Below, piece by piece: positions 49,419 through 61,384 of a DNA stretch of 64,000 nucleotides. Source of the stretch: Agelaius tricolor. Its lineage: Eukaryota; Chordata; Aves; Passeriformes; Icteridae. Location of the stretch: contig JALJCS010000037.1 of NCBI GenBank assembly GCA_023055355.1, forward strand, positions 186,001 to 250,000. The letters run 5' to 3'. Below the pieces are notes generated by a model that was not told the origin of the DNA, did not search any database, and worked only from the letters and a program-made list of their open reading frames with translations. Both the position numbers and the translations under genes were made by a program. The stretch's first letter is position 1. Each line of letters begins with the position of its first letter.

Positions 49419-49825
49419 GTGAGTAACCCATGGTTCTGCACACAAGGCGTCGGGATTTGGGGTGGTTTGGGTTTTGGGCAAGAGTGGGTCTTGTTGTCTG
49501 TGCTGGTGTTTAAAAGGAAAAAAAATAAGCAGAAAAATAAGCAGGAGGGAAGCTGGTCTTATAAAAATTAATGAAGATTATTCTTCCTCCTTCAAGACCT
49601 GAATTATAAAAATTCAAGAGCTGACCAGTGAGTAACCCATGGGTTCTGCACACAGGGTGTTGGGATTTGGGGTGGTTTGGGTTTTGGGCAAGAGTGGGTC
49701 TTGTTGTCTGTGCTGGTGTTTAAAAGGAAAAAAATAAGCAGGAGGGAAGCTGGTAGTATAAAAATTCATGAAGATTATTCTTCCTCATTCAAGAGCTGAA
49801 TTATAAAAATATCTGTGGTTGTGGC
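49412..49825 (+). repeat. 209-bp tandem duplication including the exon 2 donor
   Basis: Copy 1 is about 49412-49620 and copy 2 about 49621-49825. Shared blocks are TGACCAGTGAGTAACCCAT, TTTGGGGTGGTTTGGGTTTT, GGGCAAGAGTGGGTCTTG and GATTATTCTTCCTC. The GTGAGT donor at 49419 recurs at 49628. Copies differ by scattered substitutions and a small A-rich indel. Confidence 0.95.
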
Positions 49826-50726
49826 AAAAGCCCTGGCAGCCCCCAAGGGAGCTGACTTGTGTTTCGGAGCCGCATGGAAGCAGAACCTCTCCTAACGCCT
49901 TGTGCATCTCTTAGTCCCTGTTGGACTCCTGAGCTGGGAGCGGGGCAGGGGCTGGGGTGGAGCATGGGGGCTGTGGAGGGGTTTCTTTTCCAAAGGGATG
50001 GGTTTTATGCCAGAGGCAGGCACAGCTTTGTGCTCTGCCTTTGCTGAGCACTGGGGTGGAAGCAGCGGCCCGAGAGCAGAGTCAGCTCCTGCCTTGCCTG
50101 GTGTTTACAGGCACCAGAGCTGATGCTGGAGCTGTTGTATAATGAATGTGTTCCTCCTCATTTCACCTCACCCAGCCTCACATCTTGCCTTGTGAAAGCT
50201 GGCACGCAATGATTTTCCAAGCAGGGATCTGTCAGCCATTGGAGGCAGTGCCTGAGCTGGGGGATCTCTGTTCCTGCACGATCACACCCAGAGCAGCCTG
50301 ACCCACTGGCTCTCCACCTTGTGCTCATGGGGACAGCAAGTTCCAAAGTCTCTGCTTGGAGGAGACCTCAGCAACCACCCTGCAGCAGCTTCCAGCCTTC
50401 CCAGGCTCCTGCTGCCTTTTTGTCTTCTAGGGCTGGGTCTGGGCTCAGCGTGTGTTGAACACCTGCAGGTCCCTGCCAGGACAGGGGCTGAGTGAGAGTC
50501 AGAATGCTCTGCAGGGACATGCTGCCTGTAATTATTTTATACATTATCTTTTCCCAAACGACCAAACCCTCTGTTGATGTCCTTCCTTTTTGTTTCAGTG
50601 CTGGATTTTTCTGCTTGCATAAGCTCTGACAATTCAGATCTTAAAAGTAGCTTTCCAGTTGAGGAAAGTGACCTTCTTACTAAAAGAGGTGATTCTTGAG
50701 GGTGGAAAGTATGAAGTTTTATCACC

Positions 50727-50745
50727 TTTTTTTTTTTTTTTTTAG
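50727..50745. repeat. Poly-T run
   Basis: About nineteen consecutive T in intron 2, with no obvious LINE or SINE body attached. Confidence 0.9.
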
Positions 50746-53700
50746 TGGCTGTTTTAGGTATGGGAAGATGTGCCTGGAAGCACCAGGGTTTGCCACAGAA
50801 TTGAAAGTGTGATTGTGGTCAGATCTATTGGAAAGGCAAATTGGGCAGAAAGGCAGATGGGGCAGATCTTACCTTTGGGAACTGGGAGAGGAGGGGAAGT
50901 GCTGATGGAGTAACTGGATTAACTGGAGGGGAGCATTCCTGCCCCAGCTCTGAGTTACTGGGCAGTGGGTGAAGCATGGACATGTCTGGTGTCTCCCCAT
51001 GTCTCACTGCATGGGGCGAGCCAAGGAACGCCCTTGGGAGCTTCAGGTGAGATGCTCTGAGTTGTGAAGGAGAATGAGGTGGACTTGGAGCCATCTGTGT
51101 GGAGCCAGAAACAGCAGGGACCTCCCCAGCCTCTCCTCAGCACCATTTCACAGCCTGGAGGGAGGGGGGAGATGCTCATTCTCAGCCATTTAGAAGAGGC
51201 AGCACAGGGCAGGACGTGCAGGGAGATTTGGGGAGGGGGGATGTTGCTAACAGAGATCACTCTGTTTCCCTTCCCGCCTCAGAGGGGTTTGCTGCAGACA
51301 GAGATGACCTCTGGGTGTTCAAAAAGAGAAAAATAGGTCAGTTGTCTGTGTTACAGGGCTGGGGGCATCAGAAGGGCTGGTGTAGTGATGTGTGTGGGAA
51401 AATGGAGCGGGACACAAAGGGCAGCAGGGCAGGTGCTCCCCCTGCTCCTGCTGTGTCAGAGTGGGCACCAGGGCTGGGCACAGCTCCTGGCTGCAGCTGG
51501 CATGGCTGGGGGCAGGCACCAGGGGTGGGGGGATCTGCTCTGATGGGTGGGAGAGCCCATTGCAGGGAAATGGGTGTGTGAATGCAGGAAGGGATTTGTT
51601 TTGGCTCTGGGTGGCTGCTGAGCAGTCCCTGGAGGAGCAGTAGTGTCCCTCAGGCAATCTCTGCTCTGGGATGAGGCACGCAGGCATTGCCCAATACCAG
51701 CAACCAGCTACTGGTTTGTTGACATGGAAAATCCTGTCAGTTGTACAATTTATTTATTTATTTAATAAAGCACCAGCCCAGCTCGACTTGCACAACCGAA
51801 TTCCTGTGTGAGGCTTCGGAGGAGAGCCATGGCTGTTCCAGTGGGGCTCTGGGTGGAACAGCAGCAGAGATTTTGGACTCTGACCCTTTCTAAGGGTGGC
51901 TGATTGGAGGGGCAGAGTGCCAAAGGCTGAGCCCTCAGGGCACACAAAGATCCCTCTTAGGTTTCAGTCAGCTCGCCCAGGCTATTGTAAAAGTGCCTTT
52001 TAAATAAAGCACCACCATATGATGGTTATTAGTGTTATTCCTCAGCACGCTCTTGGGCTGGCCAGATGGCAACCCAAGTCCCCTGTTTGTTAACCAGACC
52101 TCAAATGCAGACCATCAAACAAAACTTAAAAAAAATCCCTTTCCTGAGGCACAGAGTTGATTTTGGGAGTGAACATTGACCTGACATGCTGTCGCTATGA
52201 ATGGGCTCCATGGCTGCTAATCAAAGGTCTGTTTTGGTGGTGGTTTAAATTTGATTATCTAGGAAGATCCACACAGATCCCCCTGTGGGATGGCAGAGCA
52301 TTTCTGTGCTCTGGTTTGGGTGGTTTTTTTGTTAGATGAAAAGCTGTGTGTGGCTCAAGCTGAGGGGCTGGATGGAGTCCTGGGCTGCTCAGAGAGGGCT
52401 GACACATCTTGGGGAGGGGAGGGGATTGTCCCTGCTGTGGTTAACGCCTAGAAACCTCAGAAAAAATCACATTTCTTTGGGTTGGATGCAGTGCAGATGC
52501 TTGCTAAAGATAGCTGTGGCCTGGAAGTGTTCACAGTCCATGGAGGAAGGGTGGGGAAAGGAGCTGAAGTTTCAAGGGCCATGGTCAAGGTCAGAGTGGT
52601 GGAGAATGAGGACGGTGACTCATGTGGGTGCACGGGCTGGGCTGGCAGGGCTGTGTGCCTGCTCTGGGGACAGGGACAAGTGGGGAGGGTGCCTCAGCCC
52701 ATGGGGGTGTAGCCCCAGCCAAGAGCTGCATCTCTTTGGGACATGCATCTTTTGGAGCCCTTGAGTTGAAGGCTGTGCTGTGTGTCCTGTGAGGAAAGCA
52801 GAACCTGCCAGCCTGGTGGGGGAGTGGAAGTGATCAGTGCTGCTGGAGAAGGTCCCCATGCCCAGGCTGGCCAGGCCACATCTCCCCTGTGGGATGGTCC
52901 CTTTTTTCTTTCATGTGAGCAGCACTCTTTTGCCTGAGCTCTCATCTCTGGCTCCCCAAGGCTGGGCAGGGAGCCAGGGCAAAGGCAACGGGAGTGGGCT
53001 GGGGTTAATGGTCTGCAGTCCCAGTAGCCAGGGCAGCACTGGGGCTCCTCATGGTGTCTCTGGCCTTCTGCACCCTTTGGCACCCAAAGTGCCACCCAGC
53101 TGAGCCAGGGCAGTGTGAGCCAGCACACAGAGCTGGGATGAGCAGGGTGAGGGAAGGAGGTTTGGGTGAGGAATCTTTGGTTCTGCAGCCCTTGTGCCCT
53201 GGCGTGAGGAGCTGTGCAGGCTCAGCTCTTTAAACTCACCCTGAGATAATTCTCCATGCAAACCTGGCCTCTGGCTGTGGGGTTGGAAGGACCAGGAGTG
53301 CAGGCAGCAGCAGCCTGGATGAGGCAGCATCCCCCTCCTGGGGAGCAGGAGATGGCAGATGACTCTGCAGTTTTTGGTTTGTTTATTTTTACCTTGCTGG
53401 CAGCACTGCCCATCCCCATGTGGCACTGCAGACACTGGCCCAGGGCAGCCCAGTGTGACCCAGCTCATCTGCAGGAGGGCTGGCCTGGATTTGCCTCCTT
53501 TGAGGTGTTTATCCCAACTTTTCCTAGCCCAGCACTGGGGTGTGAGTGGCTCTTCCTTTCCTGAAGCTGTGGGGGCAGCATGTTTAGCCCATGAGCAGCT
53601 GGGCCTGCGTGGGTGCTCCTGTGGGTTTGGGATGTGAGTGAGGAGTGGAGCTGTGAAGCAGAGATGCTGCTATGAGATGCTGCTGCCTGGCAGAAGGGTT

Positions 53701-53832
53701 CAGACCTCAATTCCCTGTTTCCCTGGCAGGTTTTGCTTTTTAAACTTGTCCTGGTGCTAGGGGAGAGAAGTGATGCAGCAGTACCTGTGCCAGGAAACAA
53801 GGGGAGAGCTGTGGCTGCTGGGGGTTTTAGGG

Positions 53833-54030
53833 ATCACAGAATCACAGAATATTCTGGGCTGGAGGGGACCCACAAGGATCATCCAGTCCAACTGCTGACC
53901 CTGCACAGACACCCCAACAATCCCACCCTGTGCCTGAGAGTGTTGCCCAAACATTCCTGGAGCTGGTGGGATGTGGGAAGGAGCAAAGAGACTGTGGGGG
54001 GCAGCCTGGTGTGGCACAGTGTGGACACAC
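53833..54030 (-). mobile_element. CR1 LINE fragment, antisense
   Basis: Starts ATCACAGAATCACAGAATA, then GGCTGGAGGGGACCCACAAG, GATCATCCAGTCCAACTGCT, CCCTGCACAGACACCCCAAC. This is the reverse complement of a CR1 3' end with its terminal octamer repeats. The far border is approximate. Confidence 0.93.
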
Positions 54031-55304
54031 CTTGAACCTCATGTGAGGCAGGATTGGGTGGGGTTTTTGCAGTGGTCAGGAAATGTAGGTCCATTGAAAT
54101 TCAAGGTTTTTGTGGAGCTTCACCAGCCTGCAGGGCTGCTGGCCATCCCAGACCCCAGAGGTTATTTGGGGGAAGTGATGGAGTTGTTGTTTTGCATAGA
54201 TAAAGTCTTCATTTTCTGTCTGCAGAGTGTCATCACACTTCTGAAATGTCTCTCTTCTGCGTGGGATCCTTTCCATCCTGCTGCATTTCAGCAATCCAGT
54301 AAACCACATCAGGCACTGCTCCCCTTTGGAGATGTGACCTTGGGAGCTGAAATCCTCAAGGACTTGTGCTTTAAAACCCCCCCAAAACCAGACAAACCCC
54401 CTTTTTCTCTTTAAAAAGACTGCTCTCCCTTTTATAGATTGGATGAGCACAACTGGTGGCTCATTATCTCCCAGTAATGCCTTGTCAGCATCACTCTGCA
54501 GAGAACAGATCTTGTTTTGTAGCGGAAATTATTACATGTGGACGTCAGAAAAGCAGAAGAATACCCTGTTAAAGCCTATTTTTCTGCATGGTTTAATTAT
54601 CTAAATCTCTCCCCTATTCCAGCCTCTCACATCCTTTATATCTGATTAGCTCTCCTCCTCCTCTCTCCCCCGACAGGAAGGTAAAGGCACCTGAACCCAT
54701 TTTTATTCAGTTGCAGGCAGGAATGGGAAATGAATGAGTGACTGGACACAGCAGCAGGGAAAGGTGGATTGTTATCATCTCCCCTATGGTAATTATGGCT
54801 TCTCAGAAATCCTGTTATTTTGTGGATTTTCGAGCAGGCTTTGCCATTCCTGTGTTGCCTGTTGCAAACTTTGCTGCTCTGGCAAGCACTGACTGCCCTC
54901 AAAAAGAAACATGGGCTCAACTTTTTCAGCCTTTGTGGCTAAATTGTGGTTGAGAGGTGGTGCCCAGGCACTGCTTGTACCCTGAGCCTTCTGCTGTCTG
55001 AGCAGAGGCGCCAGCAGAGGTCTGGGGGATGGAGGGACCCCTTTGGGCACAGTGGGTGTTCAGTGGAGACCACCCCAACTCCCTGGCACCCCACTGACGT
55101 GTCCTCCTCTGCACTGAGGGTCCCTGGCCCAGCCCTGCACATGATCCTCTGGGAATCCAGCACCCACCAGCTGAGGCTGAGACTTTGCTGTGAGTGAGGA
55201 ACTCGTGGAACTGTGCAGGATCCCATCCAGCCTCCCTCTCCAGGGTCAGTGTGGACTTTCCACTGCCTCCCTCTCCTCCTTCAAGGGCACCTCACCTGGA
55301 GGGG

Positions 55305-55845
55305 ACAGCCCAGCCTGGAGATTCCTGGCTTGGCAGAGCCCAGCCTGGAGATTCCTGGCTTTCCAGAGCCTCCTGGCTTTGCAGAGCCCTGCCTGGAGAT
55401 TCCTGGCTTTGCAGAGCCCTGCCTGGAGATGCCTGGTTTTCCACAGCCCTGCCTGGAGATTCCCAGCTTTCCACAGTCCTGCCTGGAGATTCCCAGCTTT
55501 CTACAGCTCTGGCTGGAGATTCCTGGCTTTCCACAGCCCTGCCTGGAGATTCCTGGCTTTCCACAGCCCTGCCTGGAGATTCCTGGCTTTACAGAGCCCA
55601 GCCTGGAGATTCCTGGCTTTCCAGAGCCTCCTGGCTTTCCAGAGCCCTGCCTGGAGATTCCTGGCTTTCCAGAGCCTCCTGGCTTTCCAGAGCCCTGCCT
55701 GGAGATTCCCAGCTTTCTACAGCTCTGGCTGGAGATTCCTGGCTTTTCAGAACCCTGCCTGGGGATTCTCAGCTTTCCACAGGCCTGGCTGGGGATTCCC
55801 AGCTTTCCAGAGCCCTGGCTGGAGACTCCTGGCTTTCCCTGGCTG
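55305..55845. repeat. Minisatellite, 30-bp unit, about 17-18 copies
   Basis: Units of the form GCCTGGAGATTCCTGG + CTTTCCACAGCCCT, with shortened 18-bp variants (CCTCCTGGCTTTCCAGAG). Because 30 and 18 are multiples of three and the unit has no stop, long frames stay open in several phases on both strands (228-266 codons). They are not supported as genes: no splice or family signal and pure period-10 translation. Confidence 0.95.
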
Positions 55846-56271
55846 CTGGGGGAGCTGGGGCTGTGGAGGCGGCGGTGGCCAGACAAGGTGGCCCTTTGAC
55901 ATTCACAGAGTGGCCTTTCAGAGCTGTGAAGTGTTGAAGTGTCCCTGCTCCTGCCCTACAAAGCAGCTGCCCTGCCCCAGCACGGAGTGAGGAATGTGGC
56001 ACACAATGGGCCAGTGTTGGCCCCCATAAAGCTCTGCTTCTTGTGCCCTCCACAAAGGGGCTCAGAGCGAGTGGCTGCTGCAGGGCTTGGCCCTGGCCCC
56101 ACTGACTCTCCCACAGAGCCACCTCAGCCACCAGCAGCTTTGGGTTGAGCTGAGGAGTGGGGAGGAGAAACCCAGTGTGGGGCTTTTTCCTGCTCTCCCC
56201 TTCCCCATGTGCTGATATTCAATGATATTCTGACTGACAGAAAAGCCAGCAGTGGGTTGGGAGGGTGCTGG

Positions 56272-56485
56272 GTATCTTCAGGATGAGAGGATGTGGCCTC
56301 AAGCTGTGCCAGGTTGGACATCAGGAAGGATTTTTCATGGAGAGTGTTGTGAAGGGCTGCCCAGGGAGGTGTGGTGTCCCCATCCTGAAGGTGTTCAGCA
56401 GGCTGGACATGGCACTCAGTGCTCTGGTGATGGTCAGAGGTGGGGCTCAGTGATTGTGGAGGCCTTTTTCACCTGAGTGATTCTG
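56272..56485 (+). mobile_element. CR1 LINE fragment, sense
   Basis: ATGTGGCCTCAAGCTGTGCC, GGTTGGACATCAGGAAGGAT, TTTTCATGGAGAGTGTTGTG, GGCTGCCCAGGGAGGTGTGG and GGTGTTCAGCAGGCTGGACA follow the CR1 3' region in order. Diverged at the 3' end. Confidence 0.88.
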
Positions 56486-59400
56486 AGTGTTAACAGCATT
56501 GCTTTCCCACCAAAGTGTCTTGGAGCATTTAGCTTTCAAATGTGAACTTTTCCACATTGCCCAGGAAGGTGTAAGAGAGATTTATGCCCTGGCTGCTGTC
56601 AGACACCACAGAAAATCAGCACTAAAGGAGCCCAGCTCACTGGAGGAACACACCATTTTTGGAGACATTTTTTCTGAATCCTCCTAATCTTGCACAGAAT
56701 CCTTTTGTCTTATCCCATCAAAGTGTGACAAAGCCTTTTCATGGGGTTTGTTTTAAAGATGCTCATGGTTCAACACGATTTCCCTCATTCCCACAGCACC
56801 TGCTGTGAGCTGTGGCTGTTCCAGGGACACCCCGTGCCCTGCTGGGACAGCTGAGGGACATTGCTGTCCCTGGGGCTTCCCCAGGGGACAGGTGAAGCTG
56901 GAGATGCCACCTGGAGATGGCCAGGAAGGGCTGGCATAGCCCTCACTTCCCTCTTTCTTAGGGCAGTGTGGCCCTGCCCAGCTCTCCTGGGCAGGATGGG
57001 GGTGTGCTCTGGGCTTCAAGGGGAAAACAATAAATGCATTTGGAAAAACTCTTGTTGTAGGTTTTGCATGGCATGCCCTGGTGTGAGACCCATGGGAGCT
57101 CCCTCCTTCTCTGCCTCTGCCCCAGAATCTGACCAATCTCACATCTTTTGAAAATCAAGGCACAAGAGCTTGGTGCTGTGCTGTTTTGGCTGGGTCTGAC
57201 ATGGCCAGGGAGTCCCTGGGCTCTGATGGAGCTTTTCTGGTGTCTGGGAATATATTCAAAATTAATTTCTCCATTGCTCCTCCTTGGGGGGAAAAAAAAA
57301 AAAGAAAAGGAAGAAGAGGAATGATTGGAGCTTGGTGAGGGTTTTCTGTTAGACCATGAACTGTGCACAGCTTGTCTCCCAACAGCCCCTAAGGCCATGG
57401 TCCTTCATCCTCCCATCCATCTTGTGCCTGTCATGTCCCTGCTACAATCAAGATGTTTCTGTGGAGGAGGGGTGGAGACCCCTTGCAGATGTGGCTGCAC
57501 ATTGTGCTCTGTCTCAGATCACAGCCACTTTAATGCTTTTTTCCCCTTGTGCTGAGGCCTTGAGTTCCTGTGCAAAGTGAGGGCATTGCCCCAGCTCCCA
57601 AGCCCAGCCCCTCACTGTGTCCTTCCCCAGCCACCAGACCTGGCAGGAAATCATCTGCAGGATGCTCTGTGTTCCCTGTTCTCTGTGCCCTGCTCCTGAG
57701 ACACCTGAATCAGGTGAATCAAAGCTGCCTGCAGTCCTCTTTGCCAGTGCCCAGGGGAGGGCTCTGTGTCTCTGGTGTGTCCCCTTGAGTTCTGTACCTG
57801 TAAAGCTGCAGTCCTGGCTAAAATCACCGCTCAGGGAACATTTGGTTGCCACCAGTGGCACAAATCCCTTGGCAAGTGATGGCATCCTGTGGCTCTTTCC
57901 CCTTGAGAGGAGTGCAAGGGAGCTGTGGGGACTGGAAATGAGACATAATTTGGGGTGTAGGCTGTCCCCTGCCCCAGTATTTTATTTACAGTGCCCTGCC
58001 CCATGGCTGTGGGAATGCTGCTGCCTGGGGTGGCTGTGTCCTAGTCCAGCCCCAGGCTGTCTCCTGAGGCAGAACAGGGACCCTGAGGCTGCTCAGCTGA
58101 ACCAGCTCCTGCCTTGGGGGGGTCCCAACCCTGGCATGTGGCCCTTGTCCCCAGAGGGTCACATCATTCCATGCTGGATCCAAGCCTTGGATGGGGCTGT
58201 CCCTGACCAGCAGTCACTGCCTGCTCCTTTGGCCAGTGCCTCATGTGCTGGTGATGGTTTTAATCAGTAGGAAACATCTGTAAAGTTGATGGATGATGTG
58301 ATGGTGATACACACCACCTACACGGTCCCCAGAGTGAGTGTATTCATAAAAATCTGGTCGAAACCAATGCTGGCAGGAGACTTTGATTGCTGGAAGTCTG
58401 GTTTTATCCCAACAGATATTTGTATCAATTCTTTGTGAGAGCTGAGTGTTGGCTGGCTTCAGAGGGGTTAATCATCATCTGAAGTGGAGTTGAGTAATTG
58501 ATGTTGCTGCATCAAAACGTTTCCCTCTTCCCATCCCCCTCATTCTCCCCACTTCTCCCCAAAAAGAAATTCTTGGCTGATACTCAAAATCCAGTTCAGT
58601 TCTCACTGTGCAAGTATTAAACTGTGGGTCTTTTCTTTCAAATTTCTGGATTTTTATGGGTACAATTGGTCTGTTAACAGGATTTTTTTTTTTGGTGGTT
58701 TCAATGCATTTATATCATTGACCTTTGCTTTAAAAAGTGTCTGACAGACTTTGCTGGGCTGGAGCTATAAAAAGGAGTGTTGTAAGGGGGCTTTATTCTG
58801 TGGAAGCAATGACCACAGGCAAAGCTTTATATTTGCTGAGTGATTTAATTCTTGCACATGCAGGACTTGGCTCTGTGCCATGTGTAACATGTTGAGAAAA
58901 GGTCTGTTCAAGAGGCATTCAAACCAAACTTTCCAAACAGTCTTTTATTTTTTTTCCTTCTTTTTTAAGCTTTCTTTCCTGTTATTTCTAAGCTAACGAG
59001 TAAAATCAAGGGACCGTGCCCCAAAATCCTGAATTGAGCTCCAGCAGGGTCATTGGGGAAATAAAGCTCCTTGAAAGCAATGAAATGGGAGTCTGTGTGG
59101 AAGCAGGGAGGAAGAGGAGGGTGTCATTGAGAAAAAGGCTGGGTCAGGGACACGAGGGAGTCAAACAGAGCTCTCTGAACTCCAGGAGGAAGCCAGGGAG
59201 GCTGAAGATGATGCAGCTCAAATCCTTGATCCCACAAAACCCTGCTCATATGCTGCATCCCCAAGAGATGTGTTTTCAGGCTCAACACCAGATCTTCCTC
59301 CCCACAGCACTTGCTTTTCCCTGCCTGTCCCTGCCCTCTTACAGGAATAGCAGTAGCAGTCAGGAGCAAATCATAAAAAGCTGCTTTTTGTTTGCGCTTA

Positions 59401-61244
59401 TTTTAAACACTGTGACAACGTTTGGATTAATGTTGGGTCTTGTGAAAAGCTCTTTAAAAGTCAAACATTCTGAGCTGCTTACCAGCCAAACATACTGAGC
59501 TGCTTACCAGCATGCCTTTGAATTTTGCATCTGCCTGCTGCACTTCTAGATAATGGCCTGGAGAGCAAGGAAACATCATATTTCTTTCTTCTTCTTGTAA
59601 TCAGGCCGTTAAATATCCTTGAGATTTCAGATTCTGCAGGTATTTAATTGTGTAGCCCCTTGGGCTGAGGTCCATATTTTGGTGAGTAGTTCCTTTTCCT
59701 TTGGCAAACAAACAAACAAACAACAGAAATACTGAATTATGCAAATTTCTAACAGAAGCAATGTCTTGACCAAAACATCTCGATCTACAATATTTTAGTT
59801 AAAAACAACACATCAGCAGTGCATCAAACATCTATTAGTTTTAATCAGCAGATTTTTCTGGAGGCTTTTAGGAGCAAATTGTGCCTTGCTCAGTCTTTCC
59901 AGGAGGAGAGGGGGAACAATGGATGAGCTTTGTGCAGGCACAGTGAGCCCTGAAATGCTGACTTGAAAAGGTGTTTCAAAGGTGTTTGAGCAGGGTGGAG
60001 GTCACACAGGGGAGAGCTCAGAGGGTGATGCAGCATGGAAGGGCTGTCTGTGGGTCTGTCTGTCTGTATCACCCCCTCTGCAGATAAATCCATCACCTGG
60101 AGGGGACCAGTGCTGTTTATTTGGGTTGCTGTGGTGGTTCCCTGCAGCAGGCAGGGCTGGGGTTCCTGCAGGTGCCCCCAGGGATGTGCAGAGGCACTGG
60201 GTGCTCTCTGTCCCTTGGCTTGGCTGTTCCCAGTGCCCAGGTGGGATGAGGCACCTCCAGCAGTGTTTGTGCCCAGGGCTGGATGGGAAGGAGCATTATC
60301 CATTCCTGGGATTCCTCTGAGAGCTGAGCTAAATGCTGCCAGTGTATGAAGTCTGTTATGAAAGCAAAGCACTGGAAGCCTCTGTGTGGAGAGAGTAGCA
60401 GAGAAAGCCAAAGGAATGAGGGTAACCTTTGCTTTTTATAGCTCCTGGTATTTGTTTGCTCATGGCAGCCACCAGCAATGCCCTCTGTGTTCACAGTGCA
60501 GAGCTCCACCCTCCCTGCAGTCACACTGTGCCCAAGTAAACAGCTCCTGTCTGGGTCAGCTGGAGTGGAAGCCTCTGCTGGGGAGGGGAGAACCCTCTCT
60601 TGTCTCTCCCTGGCTTTACTGGGTAGGATTCAGCTGGAGAGAGGGGTCCATGGAGATGGGGAAGGATAAATGGGATGGTGGAGGAGAAGAGGAGGGAGTG
60701 CAGGTGGCTGACACCTGCCCTGGCTGAGCCAAGCAGGACACATGAGCTGCTGCCCCAGCTCCCAGGGGAGCCAGCAGAGCATCTGGTCAGCAGGGAATTG
60801 TCTGCTCACACGAAAATCTGGGAGGTGCTGCTCAGCACGGGTGTGGAGGGGGGAGGATGAACCAGGTGGGTGCTCTGGGATGGGTCAGGCAGAGTGACCA
60901 TGGATGTGCTCAGAACCCAGGGCTGTGCAGGTGTAGCAGGGACTCCAGAGGGGCTGTGGGAGCATCTGCTGGGGCTGATGCAAGGGAATGGCTCTGGGCC
61001 AAGGCTTTCTGGAATGAGCAATGATTTCTGGTGCCCAGCTGGAAATTGCTGTCAGGGCAACTGGCTTGGCAGACACTCGTCCTTTCTCGAAGTCCCCATC
61101 ACTTTTTGGAAATGGTTGCCCCTGGCTTTCATGTCCTGCTTCCAGCAGAAAGGAATACAGGGAGTGCAGAACCCTGCCTGCAGGTTTGTACCTTGGGTGC
61201 CTCCCAGCACAGCCAGATCTCACTGTTTGTTTTTCCCCCTGCAG

Positions 61245-61384
61245 CTCTGGGAAGTGCCAGTGCAAAGCTGGAGTCACGGGCCTGAAGTGTGACCGCTGCA
61301 GCGAGGGCTTCTACAGGTTCAACGAGAGCTGGTGTGAGCCCTGCCAGTGCAACAACCTCTCCCACACCTGCAACAGCTCCACAG
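61245..61384 (+). CDS. MEGF9: MEGF9 exon 3: rest of second laminin EGF-like module and start of third
   Basis: Internal coding exon of 140 nt. The leading C completes H169, then residues S170-T215 follow, plus one base (exit phase 1). Module-two cysteines C173, C175, C184, C187 and C199 are present (SGKCQCKAGVTG..CDRC), then C202, C204 and C211 begin module three. The junction CDH|SGKCQC corresponds to the exon junction I recall in MEGF9 (CN..SGKCQC). Candidate N-glycosylation sequons are N195 (NES), N206 (NLS) and N212 (NSS). The acceptor is TTTTTCCCCCTGCAG at 61244 and the donor is CACAG|GTGATG at 61385. No later exon is recognisable before 64000, so the coding sequence is truncated by the window edge. 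The missing part should carry the remaining LE modules, transmembrane helix and tail. Confidence 0.93.

Larger units (their letters stand above)
49419..61244 (+). other. MEGF9: MEGF9 intron 2 (11.8 kb)
   Basis: GT-AG intron, phase 2. It starts with a 209-bp tandem duplication that copies the donor site. Further in are a poly-T run near 50727-50745, antisense CR1 (53833-54030), a 30-bp minisatellite (55305-55845) and sense CR1 (56272-56485). I see no additional cysteine-rich exon in this interval on either strand. Confidence 0.9.

Noticed and set aside
54650..54690. Possible microexon after CTCTCTCCCCCGACAG
   Set aside because: Good acceptor-like tract, but only a four-base exon would precede the next donor-like GGTAAAG, and the exon 2 to exon 3 phase already fits without it.
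55190..55990. Three + frames and a minus frame of 200-266 codons with decapeptide repeats
   Set aside because: Unit length of 30 bp with no stop keeps several frames open; no splice context or known domain.
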